64,000 nucleotides of DNA from Halopseudomonas yangmingensis (GTDB lineage Bacteria; Pseudomonadota; Gammaproteobacteria; Pseudomonadales; Pseudomonadaceae), in the NCBI RefSeq assembly GCF_900114825.1, contig NZ_FOUI01000005.1:117224-181223 (forward strand), in the 5' to 3' direction. Shown piece by piece: positions 8,853 to 22,367 of this stretch. Made by a program: the position numbers and the translations under genes. Position 1 is the stretch's first letter, and the number at the start of each line of letters is the position of its first letter. The notes beneath the pieces are model-generated. The model was not told the DNA's origin. It was given only the letters and a program-made list of their open reading frames with translations, and ran no database searches.

Positions 8853-9022
8853 CGGAGGTCCTTTCGCAGATAGAGGAAGCTGGGGAGGAATGATAGCAAA
8901 GCTGCAAGCGTAATCAGGATGATGTTTGTGCGGTCGGGGTCAAATGGATTGTCTGAATAAACAGAAAGATATCCGGGAACCCGGTCAGCTTACAGCTCGA
9001 GGCTTATAGCTTGCCGCTAAAG

Positions 9023-9048
9023 AAAAAGGCAGCCAAGGCTGCCTTTTT
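9023..9048 (-). terminator. Terminator of the ATP synthase operon
   Basis: AAAAAGGCAGCC and GGCTGCCTTTTT form a perfect 12-bp stem with a two-base centre, giving a T run on either strand. It lies seven bases after the atpC stop codon. Confidence 0.85.
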
Positions 9049-9054
9049 CGCGAC

Positions 9055-9498
9055 TTACCGGTTATTGAGCGCCGGTCCGCCGTATTTCTTGCGAAGTTCC
9101 TGCACGGTGCGAAGCTGGGCGGCGGCTTCGGCGAGACGGGCAGAGGCCGAACCGTAGTCGAACTCGGCGCCTTTCTCGTTGAGGGCCTTTTCCGCAGCCT
9201 TCTTGGCTTCGATGGCAGCCGCCTCGTCGATGTCACCGGCACGGATAGCCGTGTCGGCAAGCACCTTGACCATGTTCGGCTGAACTTCCAGGTAGCCACC
9301 GGAGATGTAATACACCTCTTCAGTACCATCCTGGCGGATCACCCGAACCGGGCCCGGCTTGAGGTCGGTCAGCAGCGGCGTGTGACCGGGCAGAACGCCC
9401 AGATCACCCATGTTGCCATGGGCCACGACCATCTCGACCAGACCGGAGAACAGCTCTTCTTCCGCGCTGACGATATCGCAGTGCACTGTCATAGCCAT
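9055..9498 (-). CDS. atpC: ATP synthase F1 subunit epsilon
   Basis: A 147-residue protein with the N-terminal beta-sandwich of the epsilon subunit ([39 protein letters not shown]) and the C-terminal helical hairpin rich in Ala and Glu. Epsilon sits in the central stalk, couples rotation and inhibits ATP hydrolysis. Last gene of the atp operon, 43 bases after atpD and before a strong terminator. Confidence 0.96.
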   Translation of the reverse strand: MAMTVHCDIVSAEEELFSGLVEMVVAHGNMGDLGVLPGHTPLLTDLKPGPVRVIRQDGTEEVYYISGGYLEVQPNMVKVLADTAIRAGDIDEAAAIEAKKAAEKALNEKGAEFDYGSASARLAEAAAQLRTVQELRKKYGGPALNNR

Positions 9499-9541
9499 AA
9501 TCTTGCCTCGGTTTTGCGCCCGCCTGCGCGGGCGCTACCCA

Positions 9542-11820
<2,279 letters not shown>

Positions 11821-11891
11821 GTCACACCTTTCAGGTTAGCCCTTGGCCGGGAGGCACGAAGCGGGGCATGCACGCATGCCCCGCACTCGGC

Positions 11892-13436
11892 TTACCAGCT
11901 TTGGGTTGCCTTGAAGTTTTCGATGCCAGACTTGATACCGGCCTCGATCTCGTCGTTGTAGTCGCCGCTCTGGTTGATCTGCTTCAGCAGATCCGCCTTT
12001 TCGCGCTTGAACCAGGCCAGCAACGCCTTCTCGAAGGCACCTACCTTGTTCAGTTCGACATCGGTCAGGAAGCCCTTTTCCGCGGCATAGATGCTGATGG
12101 CCATTTCGGCGATCGACATCGGCGCATACTGGTCCTGCTTCATCAGCTCGGTGACGCGCTGACCATGCTCCAGCTGCTTGCGGGTAGCTTCGTCCAGGTC
12201 CGAGGCGAACTGGGCAAAAGCCGCCAGTTCACGGTACTGGGCCAGCGCGGTACGGATACCGCCGGACAGCTTCTTGATGATCTTGGTCTGGGCCGCACCA
12301 CCGACACGGGATACCGAGATACCGGCGTTGACCGCCGGACGGATACCCGCATTGAACAGGTTGGACTCAAGGAAGATCTGACCGTCAGTGATCGAAATCA
12401 CGTTGGTCGGTACGAAGGCGGAAACGTCACCGGCCTGGGTTTCGATGATCGGCAGCGCGGTCAGCGAGCCGGTCTTGCCCTTCACTTCACCGTTGGTGAA
12501 CTTCTCGACGTAGTCCTCGGATACACGCGAAGCGCGCTCGAGCAGACGGCTGTGGAGATAGAACACGTCACCGGGATAGGCTTCACGGCCCGGCGGGCGG
12601 CGCAGCAGCAGGGAGATCTGACGGTAGGCCACAGCCTGCTTGGACAGATCGTCATAAATGATCAGCGCGTCTTCGCCACGGTCACGGAAGTATTCACCCA
12701 TGGTGCAGCCGGCATAGGGAGCCAGGAACTGCAGGGCCGCCGGATCGGAAGCCGATGCCGCTACCACTACGGTGTGCGCCAGGGCATCGTGCTCTTCGAG
12801 CTTGCGTACCACGTTGGCGATGGTCGACTGCTTCTGACCAATGGCGACGTAGATACACTTGATGCCTGAGCCCTTCTGGTTGATGATCGCGTCAACCGCC
12901 ATGGCGGTCTTGCCGGTCTGACGGTCACCGATGATCAGCTCGCGCTGGCCACGGCCAATCGGGATCATAGCGTCAACCGACTTGTAGCCGGTTTGTACCG
13001 GCTGGTCGACCGACTTACGCCAGATCACGCCCGGAGCTACCTTTTCAACAGCGTCGGTAGCAGTGGCGTTAATCACACCCTTGCCGTCGATCGGGTTACC
13101 CAGGGCGTCAACGACGCGACCCAGCAGCTCCGGACCTACCGGCACTTCCAGAATACGACCGGTACACTGGGCAGTCATGCCCTCGGCCAGGCCCAGGTAG
13201 TCACCCAGTACCACTGCACCGACGGAGTCCTGCTCCAGGTTCAGTGCCATACCGTAAACGCCACCGGGGAATTCGATCATTTCGCCGTACATCACATCGG
13301 CCAGGCCGTGGATGCGAACGATACCGTCAGATACGCTGACGATGGTGCCGACATTGCGAGCCATGGAGCTGGCATCGAGGTTCTCGATGCGCTGCTTGAT
13401 GATTTCGCTAATTTCGGAAGGATTCAGTTGCTGCAT
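11892..13436 (-). CDS. atpA: ATP synthase F1 subunit alpha
   Basis: The 514-residue subunit has the Walker A motif GDRQTGKT (about 170-177), the [11 protein letters not shown] segment and the [15 protein letters not shown] signature. Alpha carries the non-catalytic nucleotide sites of F1. It begins 15 bases after the atpH stop and is followed by atpG. Confidence 0.98.
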   Translation of the reverse strand: MQQLNPSEISEIIKQRIENLDASSMARNVGTIVSVSDGIVRIHGLADVMYGEMIEFPGGVYGMALNLEQDSVGAVVLGDYLGLAEGMTAQCTGRILEVPVGPELLGRVVDALGNPIDGKGVINATATDAVEKVAPGVIWRKSVDQPVQTGYKSVDAMIPIGRGQRELIIGDRQTGKTAMAVDAIINQKGSGIKCIYVAIGQKQSTIANVVRKLEEHDALAHTVVVAASASDPAALQFLAPYAGCTMGEYFRDRGEDALIIYDDLSKQAVAYRQISLLLRRPPGREAYPGDVFYLHSRLLERASRVSEDYVEKFTNGEVKGKTGSLTALPIIETQAGDVSAFVPTNVISITDGQIFLESNLFNAGIRPAVNAGISVSRVGGAAQTKIIKKLSGGIRTALAQYRELAAFAQFASDLDEATRKQLEHGQRVTELMKQDQYAPMSIAEMAISIYAAEKGFLTDVELNKVGAFEKALLAWFKREKADLLKQINQSGDYNDEIEAGIKSGIENFKATQSW

Positions 13437-13451
13437 GCCATGTCCCTCAAA

Positions 13452-13988
13452 TCAGGATTTCAACGTTTCGGCCAGCTTGGCAAGTTTGCCGCGTACCGAA
13501 CCGTCGATGACCAGGTCACCCGCGCGCACCACCACACCGCCAATCAGCGCCGGGTTGATGCGTACTTGGGGCGTTACTGTGCGATCCAGCCGCTTGCTCA
13601 GCGCGGTCGACAGTGTTTTCAGTTGATCGTCATTGAGCTCGAAAGCGGACTCCACCTCGACTGCAATGCTGCGATCGTGCTCCGCCTTGAATTGCTCGTA
13701 GAGCTCGGCGATTACCGGGATCAATGGCAGACGATCGTTTTCGGCCAGGGTCCGGACAAAGTTGCCGAACGCCTCGTCAATACGACCTTCGCACACCATG
13801 AGCAGGTCATTAGCCTTCTGCTCACGGGTCAGAGCCGGGTTGCTTACCCTCTGGGCAAAAACTTCATTGTTCGCCGCCGCTGCTGCCAGTCCCAGCATGC
13901 CGGACCAGGCATCCAGGGCAGAGCTCGCAGATGCATGTTCGAATGCAGCTTTTGCGTAAGGCCGAGCCAGCGTGTTGTTGGTAGCCAT
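13452..13988 (-). CDS. atpH: ATP synthase F1 subunit delta
   Basis: The 178-residue protein starts with ARPYAKAAFEHA, the family's N-terminal helix, and ends with the conserved RINPALIGGVVVRAGDLVIDGS segment. Delta joins the peripheral stalk to the top of F1. It starts 12 bases after atpF. Confidence 0.96.
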   Translation of the reverse strand: MATNNTLARPYAKAAFEHASASSALDAWSGMLGLAAAAANNEVFAQRVSNPALTREQKANDLLMVCEGRIDEAFGNFVRTLAENDRLPLIPVIAELYEQFKAEHDRSIAVEVESAFELNDDQLKTLSTALSKRLDRTVTPQVRINPALIGGVVVRAGDLVIDGSVRGKLAKLAETLKS

Positions 13989-14000
13989 CGCTCGCCTCGC

Positions 14001-14471
14001 TTAGAGTTGTGAGGCCAGTTTTTCGACCAGCTCAGAATGGACCTTGGAATCAACCTCGGACTGCAGGATCTGCTCGGCACCCTTGATTGCCAGAACGGCA
14101 ACCTCGGCACGCAGTTGTTCCTTGGCACGATTCACTTCTTGCTCGATTTCAGCCTTGGCGGCAACTACCAGGCGTTCACCTTCGGCGCGGGCCTGCTGCT
14201 TGGCTTCTTCGATGATCTGGTTGGCGTTCTTGTTCGCCTTGTCCAGGATCTGGGCCGCCTGATCCCTGGTTTCACGCAGAGTGTTGGTAGCTTTTTCCTG
14301 GGCCAGGCTCAGGTCACGCTGAGCACGACCGGCCGCATCGAGACCTTCGGCGATTTTTTTCTGGCGTTCGGCCATGGCTGCGGTAATCGGCGGCCATACG
14401 AACTTCATGCAGAACCAGACAAAAATAGCGAAGGCAATCGTTTGACCAAACAGCGTCAGATTAATGTTCAC
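14001..14471 (-). CDS. atpF: ATP synthase Fo subunit b
   Basis: A 156-residue protein with one N-terminal membrane helix (about 7-26, [22 protein letters not shown]) and a long charged helix rich in Ala, Glu, Lys and Gln that dimerises as the peripheral stalk. Length is the family standard. It follows atpE after a 93-base gap holding a strong hairpin. Confidence 0.97.
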   Translation of the reverse strand: MNINLTLFGQTIAFAIFVWFCMKFVWPPITAAMAERQKKIAEGLDAAGRAQRDLSLAQEKATNTLRETRDQAAQILDKANKNANQIIEEAKQQARAEGERLVVAAKAEIEQEVNRAKEQLRAEVAVLAIKGAEQILQSEVDSKVHSELVEKLASQL

Positions 14472-14517
14472 TGCGATTTACCTCATGCTATTTCGTTGTT
14501 GCGGTGATGACGAAAAT

Positions 14518-14549
14518 GCTGGCAGGGCGCCCATGGGTGCCCTGCCAGC
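14518..14549 (-). promoter_or_regulatory. Intercistronic hairpin between atpE and atpF
   Basis: GCTGGCAGGGC (14518-14528) pairs perfectly with GCCCTGCCAGC (14539-14549), and the inner bases CCC/GGG can add to the stem. It sits right after the atpE stop codon on the minus-strand transcript without a T run, so it may protect or limit mRNA rather than terminate it. Confidence 0.55.
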
Positions 14550-14564
14550 GAGGAAATCGTCGAA

Positions 14565-14819
<255 letters not shown>

Positions 14820-14872
14820 TTACAAGGTTGAGTTGCAGTTAAGGTTTGGTTGACAGAACCGTTGGTGTCTCA

Positions 14873-16107
<1,235 letters not shown>

Positions 16108-16188
16108 CGGTTTCTTCCTGCAGACACTTCCGCGTGGGTCGCTCTGCGCAACAATCTGGTGCATTTCACCCGACAAAATTGCGCGTGG

Positions 16189-16217
16189 AGTATATGGGGA
16201 ATAACCCCCGGGTTCAA
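16189..16217 (-). promoter_or_regulatory. Sigma-70 promoter of the atp operon
   Basis: On the minus strand TTGAAC (16212-16217) and TATACT (16189-16194) are separated by 17 bases. Transcription would start near 16182, giving a leader of about 75 bases before atpI. Confidence 0.7.
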
Positions 16218-16299
16218 CCGCAAAGGCAGAATTCCCGACGGTTCTCCCCCTTCATGGGTAATCCCCGCGACCAATATCGCTGTGATTTCCCTGCAACAT

Positions 16300-17160
16300 T
16301 CACTTGATGTGCATCAACACGCCATCCAGCTCGTCCAGCGAGCTGTAACTGATGACCAGTTTTCCCTTGCCCTTGTTGCCATGGCGTATCTGAACCTCTG
16401 CTCCAAGGCGCTCGGACAAATCCTGTTGCAAACGCTGGATATCCGGATGACTGCGTTTTTCACTGGGTGCCGGTCGCGGATTCAGCCACTGGCGTACCAG
16501 CGCCTCGGTCTGCCGTACCGTCATTGCCCGCGCAACCACCTGACGCGCAGCCTCGGCTTGCTGCTCCAGTGGCAATCCAAGCAAGGCACGGGCATGCCCC
16601 ATCTCCAGGTCACCCCGTTCCAGCAACAGCTTTACTTCGTCCGGTAGCGCCATCAGGCGCAGCAGATTGGTCACACTGACGCGTGATTTGCCAACTGCAT
16701 CGGCCACCTGCTGCTGGGTCAGCTCGAATTCCTGTTGCAGTCGTTGCAGGGCCATGGCTTCTTCGATTGGATTGAGATCCTCGCGCTGGATATTCTCGAT
16801 CAGCGCCATGGCAATCGCTGCTTCGTCTGGCACTTCACGTACCACCGCCGGAATCCGGTCCAGCCCGGCCTGCTGGGTGGCGCGCCAACGCCGTTCGCCA
16901 GCAATAATCTCGTAGCGGCCTTCGCCGATCGGGCGCACCACTATCGGCTGCATGACACCCTGGGCACGGATCGAACCGGCCAGTTCTTCAAGTGCCTGCG
17001 GGTCCATGTCGCGACGCGGCTGGTATTTGCCACGCTGGATCAGGTCCACCGGCAATTCGCGCAATTGTCCGTCCTCGCCGGTCGGATCTGTACTGCGTGC
17101 CGCCGACTGGCCAAGCAGTGCATCGAGTCCCCGTCCCAAGCCGCGTTTCTTTGCCGCCAT
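16300..17160 (-). CDS. parB: Chromosome-partitioning protein ParB (Spo0J family)
   Basis: The 286-residue protein has the N-terminal ParB/CTPase domain with the GERRWRA box, the central helix-turn-helix region (LTQQQVADAVGKSRVSVTNLLRL) and a C-terminal dimerisation part. The first residues (AAKKRGLGRGLDALLG) are the conserved ParA-contact tail. It loads on parS sites and condenses the origin region; three candidate sites lie in this window. It follows parA after 16 bases. Confidence 0.97.
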   Translation of the reverse strand: MAAKKRGLGRGLDALLGQSAARSTDPTGEDGQLRELPVDLIQRGKYQPRRDMDPQALEELAGSIRAQGVMQPIVVRPIGEGRYEIIAGERRWRATQQAGLDRIPAVVREVPDEAAIAMALIENIQREDLNPIEEAMALQRLQQEFELTQQQVADAVGKSRVSVTNLLRLMALPDEVKLLLERGDLEMGHARALLGLPLEQQAEAARQVVARAMTVRQTEALVRQWLNPRPAPSEKRSHPDIQRLQQDLSERLGAEVQIRHGNKGKGKLVISYSSLDELDGVLMHIK

Positions 17161-17176
17161 GCCTCAATCCTTGTTA

Positions 17177-17971
17177 TCAGTTAGCTGTGGCCGCCTGTCT
17201 GGCAGCCAACCTGTTGCGTCGAACCAGTTCGCCAGCCAATGCCAGATAGGCTTCGGCACCGCGCGACTGTCTGTCGTAGAGCAACGCTGGCAATCCGTGG
17301 CTGGGTGCTTCTGCCAGCCGTACGTTGCGTGGAATTACCGTCTTGTACAGCTTGTCAGCGAAGTGCTCGGCCAGTTGTGCCGACACATCCTGGGTCAGGC
17401 TGTTGCGCGGGTCGTACATGGTCCGCAACAGGCCTTCGATCTGCAGCGAAGGATTCAGCGTCTGGCCAATACGCTGAATGGTTTTCACCAGGGCCGACAA
17501 TCCTTCAAGCGCGTAATACTCGCACTGCATGGGAATGATCACACTGTCGGCGGCCACCAGACCGTTGACAGTCAGCATGTTCAACGAGGGCGGACAGTCG
17601 ATGATGATGTAGTCATAACGTTCGCGCACGTCCGCCAGGGCATCACGCAACCGCTGCTCTCGCCGGGTCATATCCAGCAACTCAACTTCTGCAGCAGTCA
17701 GATCCGAATTTGCCGGCAGCAGGTCAAATCCGGCTTTGCCGGTCTTGCGCAGCGCCTGTTGCAAAGTGCATTGCCCGGTCAGCAATTCATACACCGAATA
17801 CTCAAGATCGGCCTTGTCTACGCCACTGCCCATGGTGGCGTTGCCCTGCGGGTCCAGATCAATCAGCAGCACCTTGCGCCGGGTTGTCGCCAGCGAGGCA
17901 GCCAGATTGATGCTGGTGGTGGTCTTGCCTACTCCGCCTTTCTGGTTGGCGATTGCCAGTACCTTGGCCAC
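17177..17971 (-). CDS. parA: Chromosome-partitioning ATPase ParA (Soj family)
   Basis: A 264-residue ATPase with the deviant Walker A motif KGGVGKTT (about 11-18), the LLIDLDPQGNAT switch and the DYIIIDCPPSL Walker B. It moves ParB-parS complexes over the nucleoid. The start is GTG (17969-17971) with GGAG six bases before it. It is 15 bases downstream of rsmG, in one unit with mnmG-rsmG-parAB. Confidence 0.97.
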   Translation of the reverse strand: MAKVLAIANQKGGVGKTTTSINLAASLATTRRKVLLIDLDPQGNATMGSGVDKADLEYSVYELLTGQCTLQQALRKTGKAGFDLLPANSDLTAAEVELLDMTRREQRLRDALADVRERYDYIIIDCPPSLNMLTVNGLVAADSVIIPMQCEYYALEGLSALVKTIQRIGQTLNPSLQIEGLLRTMYDPRNSLTQDVSAQLAEHFADKLYKTVIPRNVRLAEAPSHGLPALLYDRQSRGAEAYLALAGELVRRNRLAARQAATAN

Positions 17972-17986
17972 GCTGCTCTCCTGTGT

Positions 17987-18628
17987 TTAGGGTCTGTTGC
18001 CTTCGACCTGCGCCAGTATCAACACATGACGGCTACCGGTACAACCGGGTACCTGCAACTGATGGCTTTCCAGCAGTCTGAAATCTACCGGCAATGCTTC
18101 CAGCTCATCGTCGGGATAACGGCCTTTCATTGCCAGCCAGCGTGTGCGTGCGTTGCCCAGATGGCGGGTAAGCTGAACAAAATCCGTTAACGAACTGAAA
18201 GCCCTGGAGACAATGCCGTCCCAGGGTTGCTCGCCACGAAAGGCTTCAACCCGCGCATTCACCACAGCGAGGTTGTCCAGTCCCAGCTCCAGACGCACCT
18301 GGGTCAGAAAACGGGTTTTCTTTCCGTTGCTATCGAGCAGGGTAAAGTGACTATCAGGAAACATGATGGCCAGGATGATGCCCGGCATGCCGCCGCCGCT
18401 GCCAACATCCAGCCAGTTTCCAGCGTGTACAAACGGCAAAATACTCAGGCTGTCGAGCAGGTGCCGACTGAGCATTTCTTGCGGGTCACGGACAGCGGTC
18501 AGGTTATAGGCCTTGTTCCACTTGTTCAGCAAGACCAGGTAGTCAAGCAGCTGTTTCTGTTGCACAGGCTCCAGCCTGATACCCAATGCGCTGGCACCAC
18601 TAACCAGTTGGGCTTCAAAATCCTGCAT
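17987..18628 (-). CDS. rsmG: 16S rRNA (guanine527-N7)-methyltransferase RsmG
   Basis: The 213-residue protein has the S-adenosylmethionine-binding motif [15 protein letters not shown] (about 77-91) and the family's N-terminal [13 protein letters not shown] segment. It methylates G527 of 16S rRNA. Only two bases separate it from mnmG, so the two are co-transcribed as in most proteobacteria. Confidence 0.96.
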   Translation of the reverse strand: MQDFEAQLVSGASALGIRLEPVQQKQLLDYLVLLNKWNKAYNLTAVRDPQEMLSRHLLDSLSILPFVHAGNWLDVGSGGGMPGIILAIMFPDSHFTLLDSNGKKTRFLTQVRLELGLDNLAVVNARVEAFRGEQPWDGIVSRAFSSLTDFVQLTRHLGNARTRWLAMKGRYPDDELEALPVDFRLLESHQLQVPGCTGSRHVLILAQVEGNRP

Positions 18629-18630
18629 GG

Positions 18631-20529
18631 TCAGGCCTCCTGCGCCAGTTGACTGCCACCCAGCGCATTGCGCTTTTTCAGGTGTACCAGCAACAGGCTG
18701 ACCGCTGCCGGGGTAACTCCTGGAATCCGCGAGGCCTGGCCGAGGGTTTGCGGGCGGGCACTTTCCAGCTTGATGCGGATTTCGTTCGACAGCCCGCTGA
18801 GGCTCTGATAATCGAGGTCATCGGGTAATCGGGTGGCCTCGTGCAGCCGCAGGCGATCAATCTCTTCCTGCTGGCGTTCGATATAGCCGGCGTAGCGAGC
18901 CTGGATTTCCACCTGTTCAGCCACCGCCGCATCGATTGGCTGGCTGTCTGTGGTTTCACAGAGTCCCGGGTAATCCACCTCAGGCCGGCGCAGCAGATCC
19001 AGCAGGTTGTATTCGCGGGTCAGTGCAGTGCCATAGCGCGCGGCAAATGCCTCTGCTGCAGCTGTACCGGGTTGCACCCAGCTGCTGCGCAGGCGTTGGG
19101 TTTCCAGTTCGATGGCTTCGCGCTTGGCACAGAAGGCGGCCCAGCGCGCATCATCGATCAAACCGAGGGCACGGCCCTGTTCAGTCAGGCGCAGATCGGC
19201 ATTGTCCTCACGCAGTACCAGCCGGTATTCCGCGCGCGAGGTAAACATGCGGTAGGGTTCACGGGTACCGTGGCTGATCAGGTCATCCACCAGCACGCCG
19301 ATATAAGCCTCGTCACGCCGCGGGCACCAGGCGTCCTGCTCACGGGCCCGGCGTGCGGCATTCAGGCCGGCCAGCAAACCCTGCGCAGCCGCCTCCTCGT
19401 AGCCTGTCGTACCATTGATCTGTCCGGCAAAGAACAGGCCGTCAATCACTTTGGTTTCCAGTGAATACTTGAGGTCCTGGGGATTGAAGAAATCGTATTC
19501 AATGGCGTAGCCGGGGCGCAGGATGTGCGCGTTTTCCATGCCCTGAATGGAACGCACCACCTGCAGCTGCACATCGAAGGGCAAAGAGGTGGAGATGCCG
19601 TTCGGGTACAGTTCATGGGTGGTCAAGCCTTCCGGCTCGATAAATACCTGATGGCTGTCCTTGTCGGCAAAGCGGTGGATCTTGTCCTCAATCGACGGGC
19701 AGTAGCGCGGCCCGATACCCTCGATCACGCCTGTGTACATGGGTGAGCGATCCAGGTTGTTGCGGATGATCTCGTGGGTGCGTTCGTTGGTATGGGTGAT
19801 CCAGCAATTGACCTGCTCGGGATGTTCATCCACCGAGCCCATGAAGGACATCACCGGTAAGGGCGTATCGCCAGGCTGTGCGGTCATCCGGGAAAAATCC
19901 ACGCTCTTGCCATCGATACGCGGCGGTGTACCGGTTTTCAGTCGGTCAACCCGCAATGGCAGTTCACGCAGGCGCTGCGCCAGGGCAATCGCCGGCGGAT
20001 CACCGGCCCGACCGCCAGAGTAATTGTCCAGACCAATATGGATGCGTCCGCCAAGGAAAGTGCCGGCGGTCAGTACCACGTTGTCCGCGACAAAACGCAG
20101 GCCCATCTGGGTAACCACGCCACGTACCTGCTCCTGTTCAACGATCAGGTCATCGCAGGCCTGTTGGAAGATCCACAGGTTCGGTTGGTTTTCCAGCATC
20201 TGGCGGATAGCAGCCTTGTACAGCACGCGGTCTGCCTGGGCGCGGGTGGCGCGGACTGCCGGCCCCTTGCGGCTGTTCAGCACGCGGAACTGGATACCGG
20301 CACGGTCGGTGGCATGCGCCATGGCGCCGCCCAAGGCATCGACTTCTTTGACCAGATGGCTTTTGCCGATGCCGCCAATCGCCGGGTTGCAGCTCATTTG
20401 TCCGAGGGTTTCGACGTTGTGGCTGAGCAGCAGGGTTTTCACCCCCATACGCGCAGCAGCCAGCGCTGCTTCGGTACCGGCATGGCCGCCACCTACCACG
20501 ATCACGTCAAAACGACTCGGATAATCCAC
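18631..20529 (-). CDS. mnmG: tRNA uridine-5-carboxymethylaminomethyl modification enzyme MnmG (GidA)
   Basis: A 632-residue FAD protein with the dinucleotide-binding motif [12 protein letters not shown] near the N terminus and the family signatures [13 protein letters not shown] and [13 protein letters not shown]. With MnmE it builds the cmnm5 group at wobble uridine 34. Translation starts at GTG (20527-20529), preceded by AGGTG. A 409-base gap with a TATAAT promoter and DnaA-box-like sites precedes it. Confidence 0.97.
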   Translation of the reverse strand: MDYPSRFDVIVVGGGHAGTEAALAAARMGVKTLLLSHNVETLGQMSCNPAIGGIGKSHLVKEVDALGGAMAHATDRAGIQFRVLNSRKGPAVRATRAQADRVLYKAAIRQMLENQPNLWIFQQACDDLIVEQEQVRGVVTQMGLRFVADNVVLTAGTFLGGRIHIGLDNYSGGRAGDPPAIALAQRLRELPLRVDRLKTGTPPRIDGKSVDFSRMTAQPGDTPLPVMSFMGSVDEHPEQVNCWITHTNERTHEIIRNNLDRSPMYTGVIEGIGPRYCPSIEDKIHRFADKDSHQVFIEPEGLTTHELYPNGISTSLPFDVQLQVVRSIQGMENAHILRPGYAIEYDFFNPQDLKYSLETKVIDGLFFAGQINGTTGYEEAAAQGLLAGLNAARRAREQDAWCPRRDEAYIGVLVDDLISHGTREPYRMFTSRAEYRLVLREDNADLRLTEQGRALGLIDDARWAAFCAKREAIELETQRLRSSWVQPGTAAAEAFAARYGTALTREYNLLDLLRRPEVDYPGLCETTDSQPIDAAVAEQVEIQARYAGYIERQQEEIDRLRLHEATRLPDDLDYQSLSGLSNEIRIKLESARPQTLGQASRIPGVTPAAVSLLLVHLKKRNALGGSQLAQEA

Positions 20530-20938
20530 TTCACACCTCGGTGTCCGCTTCGGACGAAATTCGGAAAAAGCCGTTGATTATAGGCCCCAAGCAGGGAAAT
20601 TGCAGCCGTAAACTGATCATAAAGTGAACAGTCTGCATCGCACGGGGTGGCGGACTATACACAGAATTTATTCAAAGAGGTTTTAAAACCTTTTTTATAG
20701 ATCTTGTATATGGTCAGTCTGTTTTCTGTGGAAAACCATGGAAAATCCAATAATTTCAGACAATTGGAAGAAGCATAAGGTTGTTGGGAAAGGGTGTGCC
20801 AACGGTGGGTAGCAGGCCTCTATTCCTGTGCATAACTGGTGGCTTTGTCCACAGGGAGGAAATCCCCGGTTTCCTGCACAGCCTTGCGGACAGGCTTGTA
20901 CGGTGGTTGTCCACAGGGCTCAGGCTGCACAAACAGGT
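20530..20938. other. Long gap between mnmG and mnmE with DnaA-box-like cluster
   Basis: No gene is seen in these 409 bases. The part near mnmG has its promoter. A 14-bp palindrome AGGTTTTAAAACCT followed by six T lies at 20678-20696. Sites resembling DnaA boxes are TGTGGAAAA (20727-20735), TGTGCATAA (20827-20835), TTGTCCACA (20845-20853) and TTGTCCACA (20907-20915), each one base from the TTATCCACA consensus or its complement. Confidence 0.55.
20577..20605 (-). promoter_or_regulatory. Promoter of mnmG
   Basis: A perfect TATAAT -10 box (20577-20582, minus strand) lies 17 bases from a weak -35 hexamer CTGCAA (20600-20605). The predicted start would leave a leader of about 40 bases before the GTG of mnmG. 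Confidence 0.5.
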
Positions 20939-22306
20939 TTATTTGCCGATGCAGAAACTCGAGAAAATGCGCCCCAGCAGGTCGTCAGCACTGAATTCAC
21001 CGGTGATTTCTCCCAGGCACTGCTGAGCCATGCGCAGGTCTTCGGCGAGCAGTTCACCGGCGCCCAGCTCGGTAAGCTGCTGTTCGCCATGCTGCAGCAG
21101 ACCTGCGCAACGCTGTAGTGCATCGAGGTGACGACGACGTGCACTGAACAGGCTTTCGGCGCTTTGCTGGTAACCCATGCAGTGCTTCAGGTGTTCGCGC
21201 AGCAATTCGATACCCTCGCCGCTGCGGGCACTCAGGTGCAGACTGACGCTGCCGTCATTGGCTGTCTGCAGGCTGATTTCATCACCACTGAGGTCAGCCT
21301 TGTTGAAGATCAGGGTTATTTTTGCCGGGTCCGGGTGCTGCTCGATGAATTCCGGCCACAGGCTGTCCGGGTTGCGCGCCTCCGGCTGGCTGGCATCCAG
21401 CACCAGCAGGATGCGATCGGCTTCGGCTATCGCATCCATCGCCCGGCGCACACCGATCTGTTCCACCAGGTCCTCGGTATGCCGCAGGCCGGCGGTATCG
21501 ATGATATGCAGCGGCATGCCGTCGATCTGGATATGTTCGCGCAGGATATCGCGGGTAGTACCGGCAATGTCGGTGACTATCGCGCTGTCCTTGCCGGCCA
21601 GGGCATTCAGCAGGCTGGATTTACCGGCATTCGGCCGTCCGGCGATCACCACATTCATGCCATCGCGTAACAGGGCGCCCTGTCCGGCCTCGCGCTGTAC
21701 CTGGGCCAGTTGTGTACGGATTCCCTGCAATTGACCAAGCACATGACCATCAGCAAGGAAGTCGATTTCCTCCTCGGGAAAGTCAATCGCTGCCTCGACA
21801 TGGATACGCAGACTGATCAGTGCCTCGGTAAGGGTCTGGATCCGTCGCGAGAAGGCACCCTGCAGCGATTGCACGGCGTTGCGCGCCGCCTGTTCCGAGC
21901 TGGCTTCGATCAGGTCGGCAATCGCCTCGGCCTGGGCCAGATCAAGCTTGTCATTCAGAAAGGCCCGTTCGCTGAACTCGCCAGGACGTGCCAGACGCAC
22001 ACCACAGCCCAGACAGGCACGCAGCAACATGTCCATTACCACAGGGCCGCCATGCCCGTGCAGTTCCAGTACATCTTCACCGGTAAAGGAATGCGGGCCG
22101 GGGAAATACAGCAAGAGTCCCTGGTCGATGACTTGCGGGCCGTCCCAGAAAGGGCCGTAATGGGCATGCCGGGGTTTCGGTTCAAGGCGCCCAAGCTGTC
22201 TGGCAACGTCCAGTGCGGCCGGCCCGGAGACCCTGACGATGCCGACACCACCCTGGCCGCGGGCGGTGGCAATCGCGGCAATGCTGTCGCTGTGGTATCG
22301 GCTCAT
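20939..22306 (-). CDS. mnmE: tRNA modification GTPase MnmE (TrmE)
   Basis: The 455-residue protein has the N-terminal formyl-THF-binding domain ([18 protein letters not shown]), a G domain inserted in the helical domain with Walker [10 protein letters not shown] (about 223-231), DIAGTTRD and DTAGLR switches and NKAD, and the C-terminal CIGK motif. It works with MnmG on U34 of tRNA. It lies downstream of yidC, after a terminator-like hairpin. Confidence 0.97.
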   Translation of the reverse strand: MSRYHSDSIAAIATARGQGGVGIVRVSGPAALDVARQLGRLEPKPRHAHYGPFWDGPQVIDQGLLLYFPGPHSFTGEDVLELHGHGGPVVMDMLLRACLGCGVRLARPGEFSERAFLNDKLDLAQAEAIADLIEASSEQAARNAVQSLQGAFSRRIQTLTEALISLRIHVEAAIDFPEEEIDFLADGHVLGQLQGIRTQLAQVQREAGQGALLRDGMNVVIAGRPNAGKSSLLNALAGKDSAIVTDIAGTTRDILREHIQIDGMPLHIIDTAGLRHTEDLVEQIGVRRAMDAIAEADRILLVLDASQPEARNPDSLWPEFIEQHPDPAKITLIFNKADLSGDEISLQTANDGSVSLHLSARSGEGIELLREHLKHCMGYQQSAESLFSARRRHLDALQRCAGLLQHGEQQLTELGAGELLAEDLRMAQQCLGEITGEFSADDLLGRIFSSFCIGK

Positions 22307-22325
22307 GGGGATTCTCCAGATGGCA

Positions 22326-22349
22326 AAACGCCCCGTGATCGGGGCGTTT
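22326..22349 (-). terminator. Terminator-like hairpin between yidC and mnmE
   Basis: AAACGCCCCG and CGGGGCGTTT make a perfect 10-bp stem with a TGAT loop, 18 bases after the yidC stop. The T run on the minus strand is only four bases, so termination may be partial. Confidence 0.65.
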
Positions 22350-22367
22350 GCGTCAGTTCAGTGTGGC

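Noticed and set aside
20674..20696. AGGTTTTAAAACCT palindrome with T run as terminator of mnmE
   Set aside because: The T run is on the plus strand, while mnmE is transcribed on the minus strand; the stem is AT-rich and weak. It may be only an inverted repeat.
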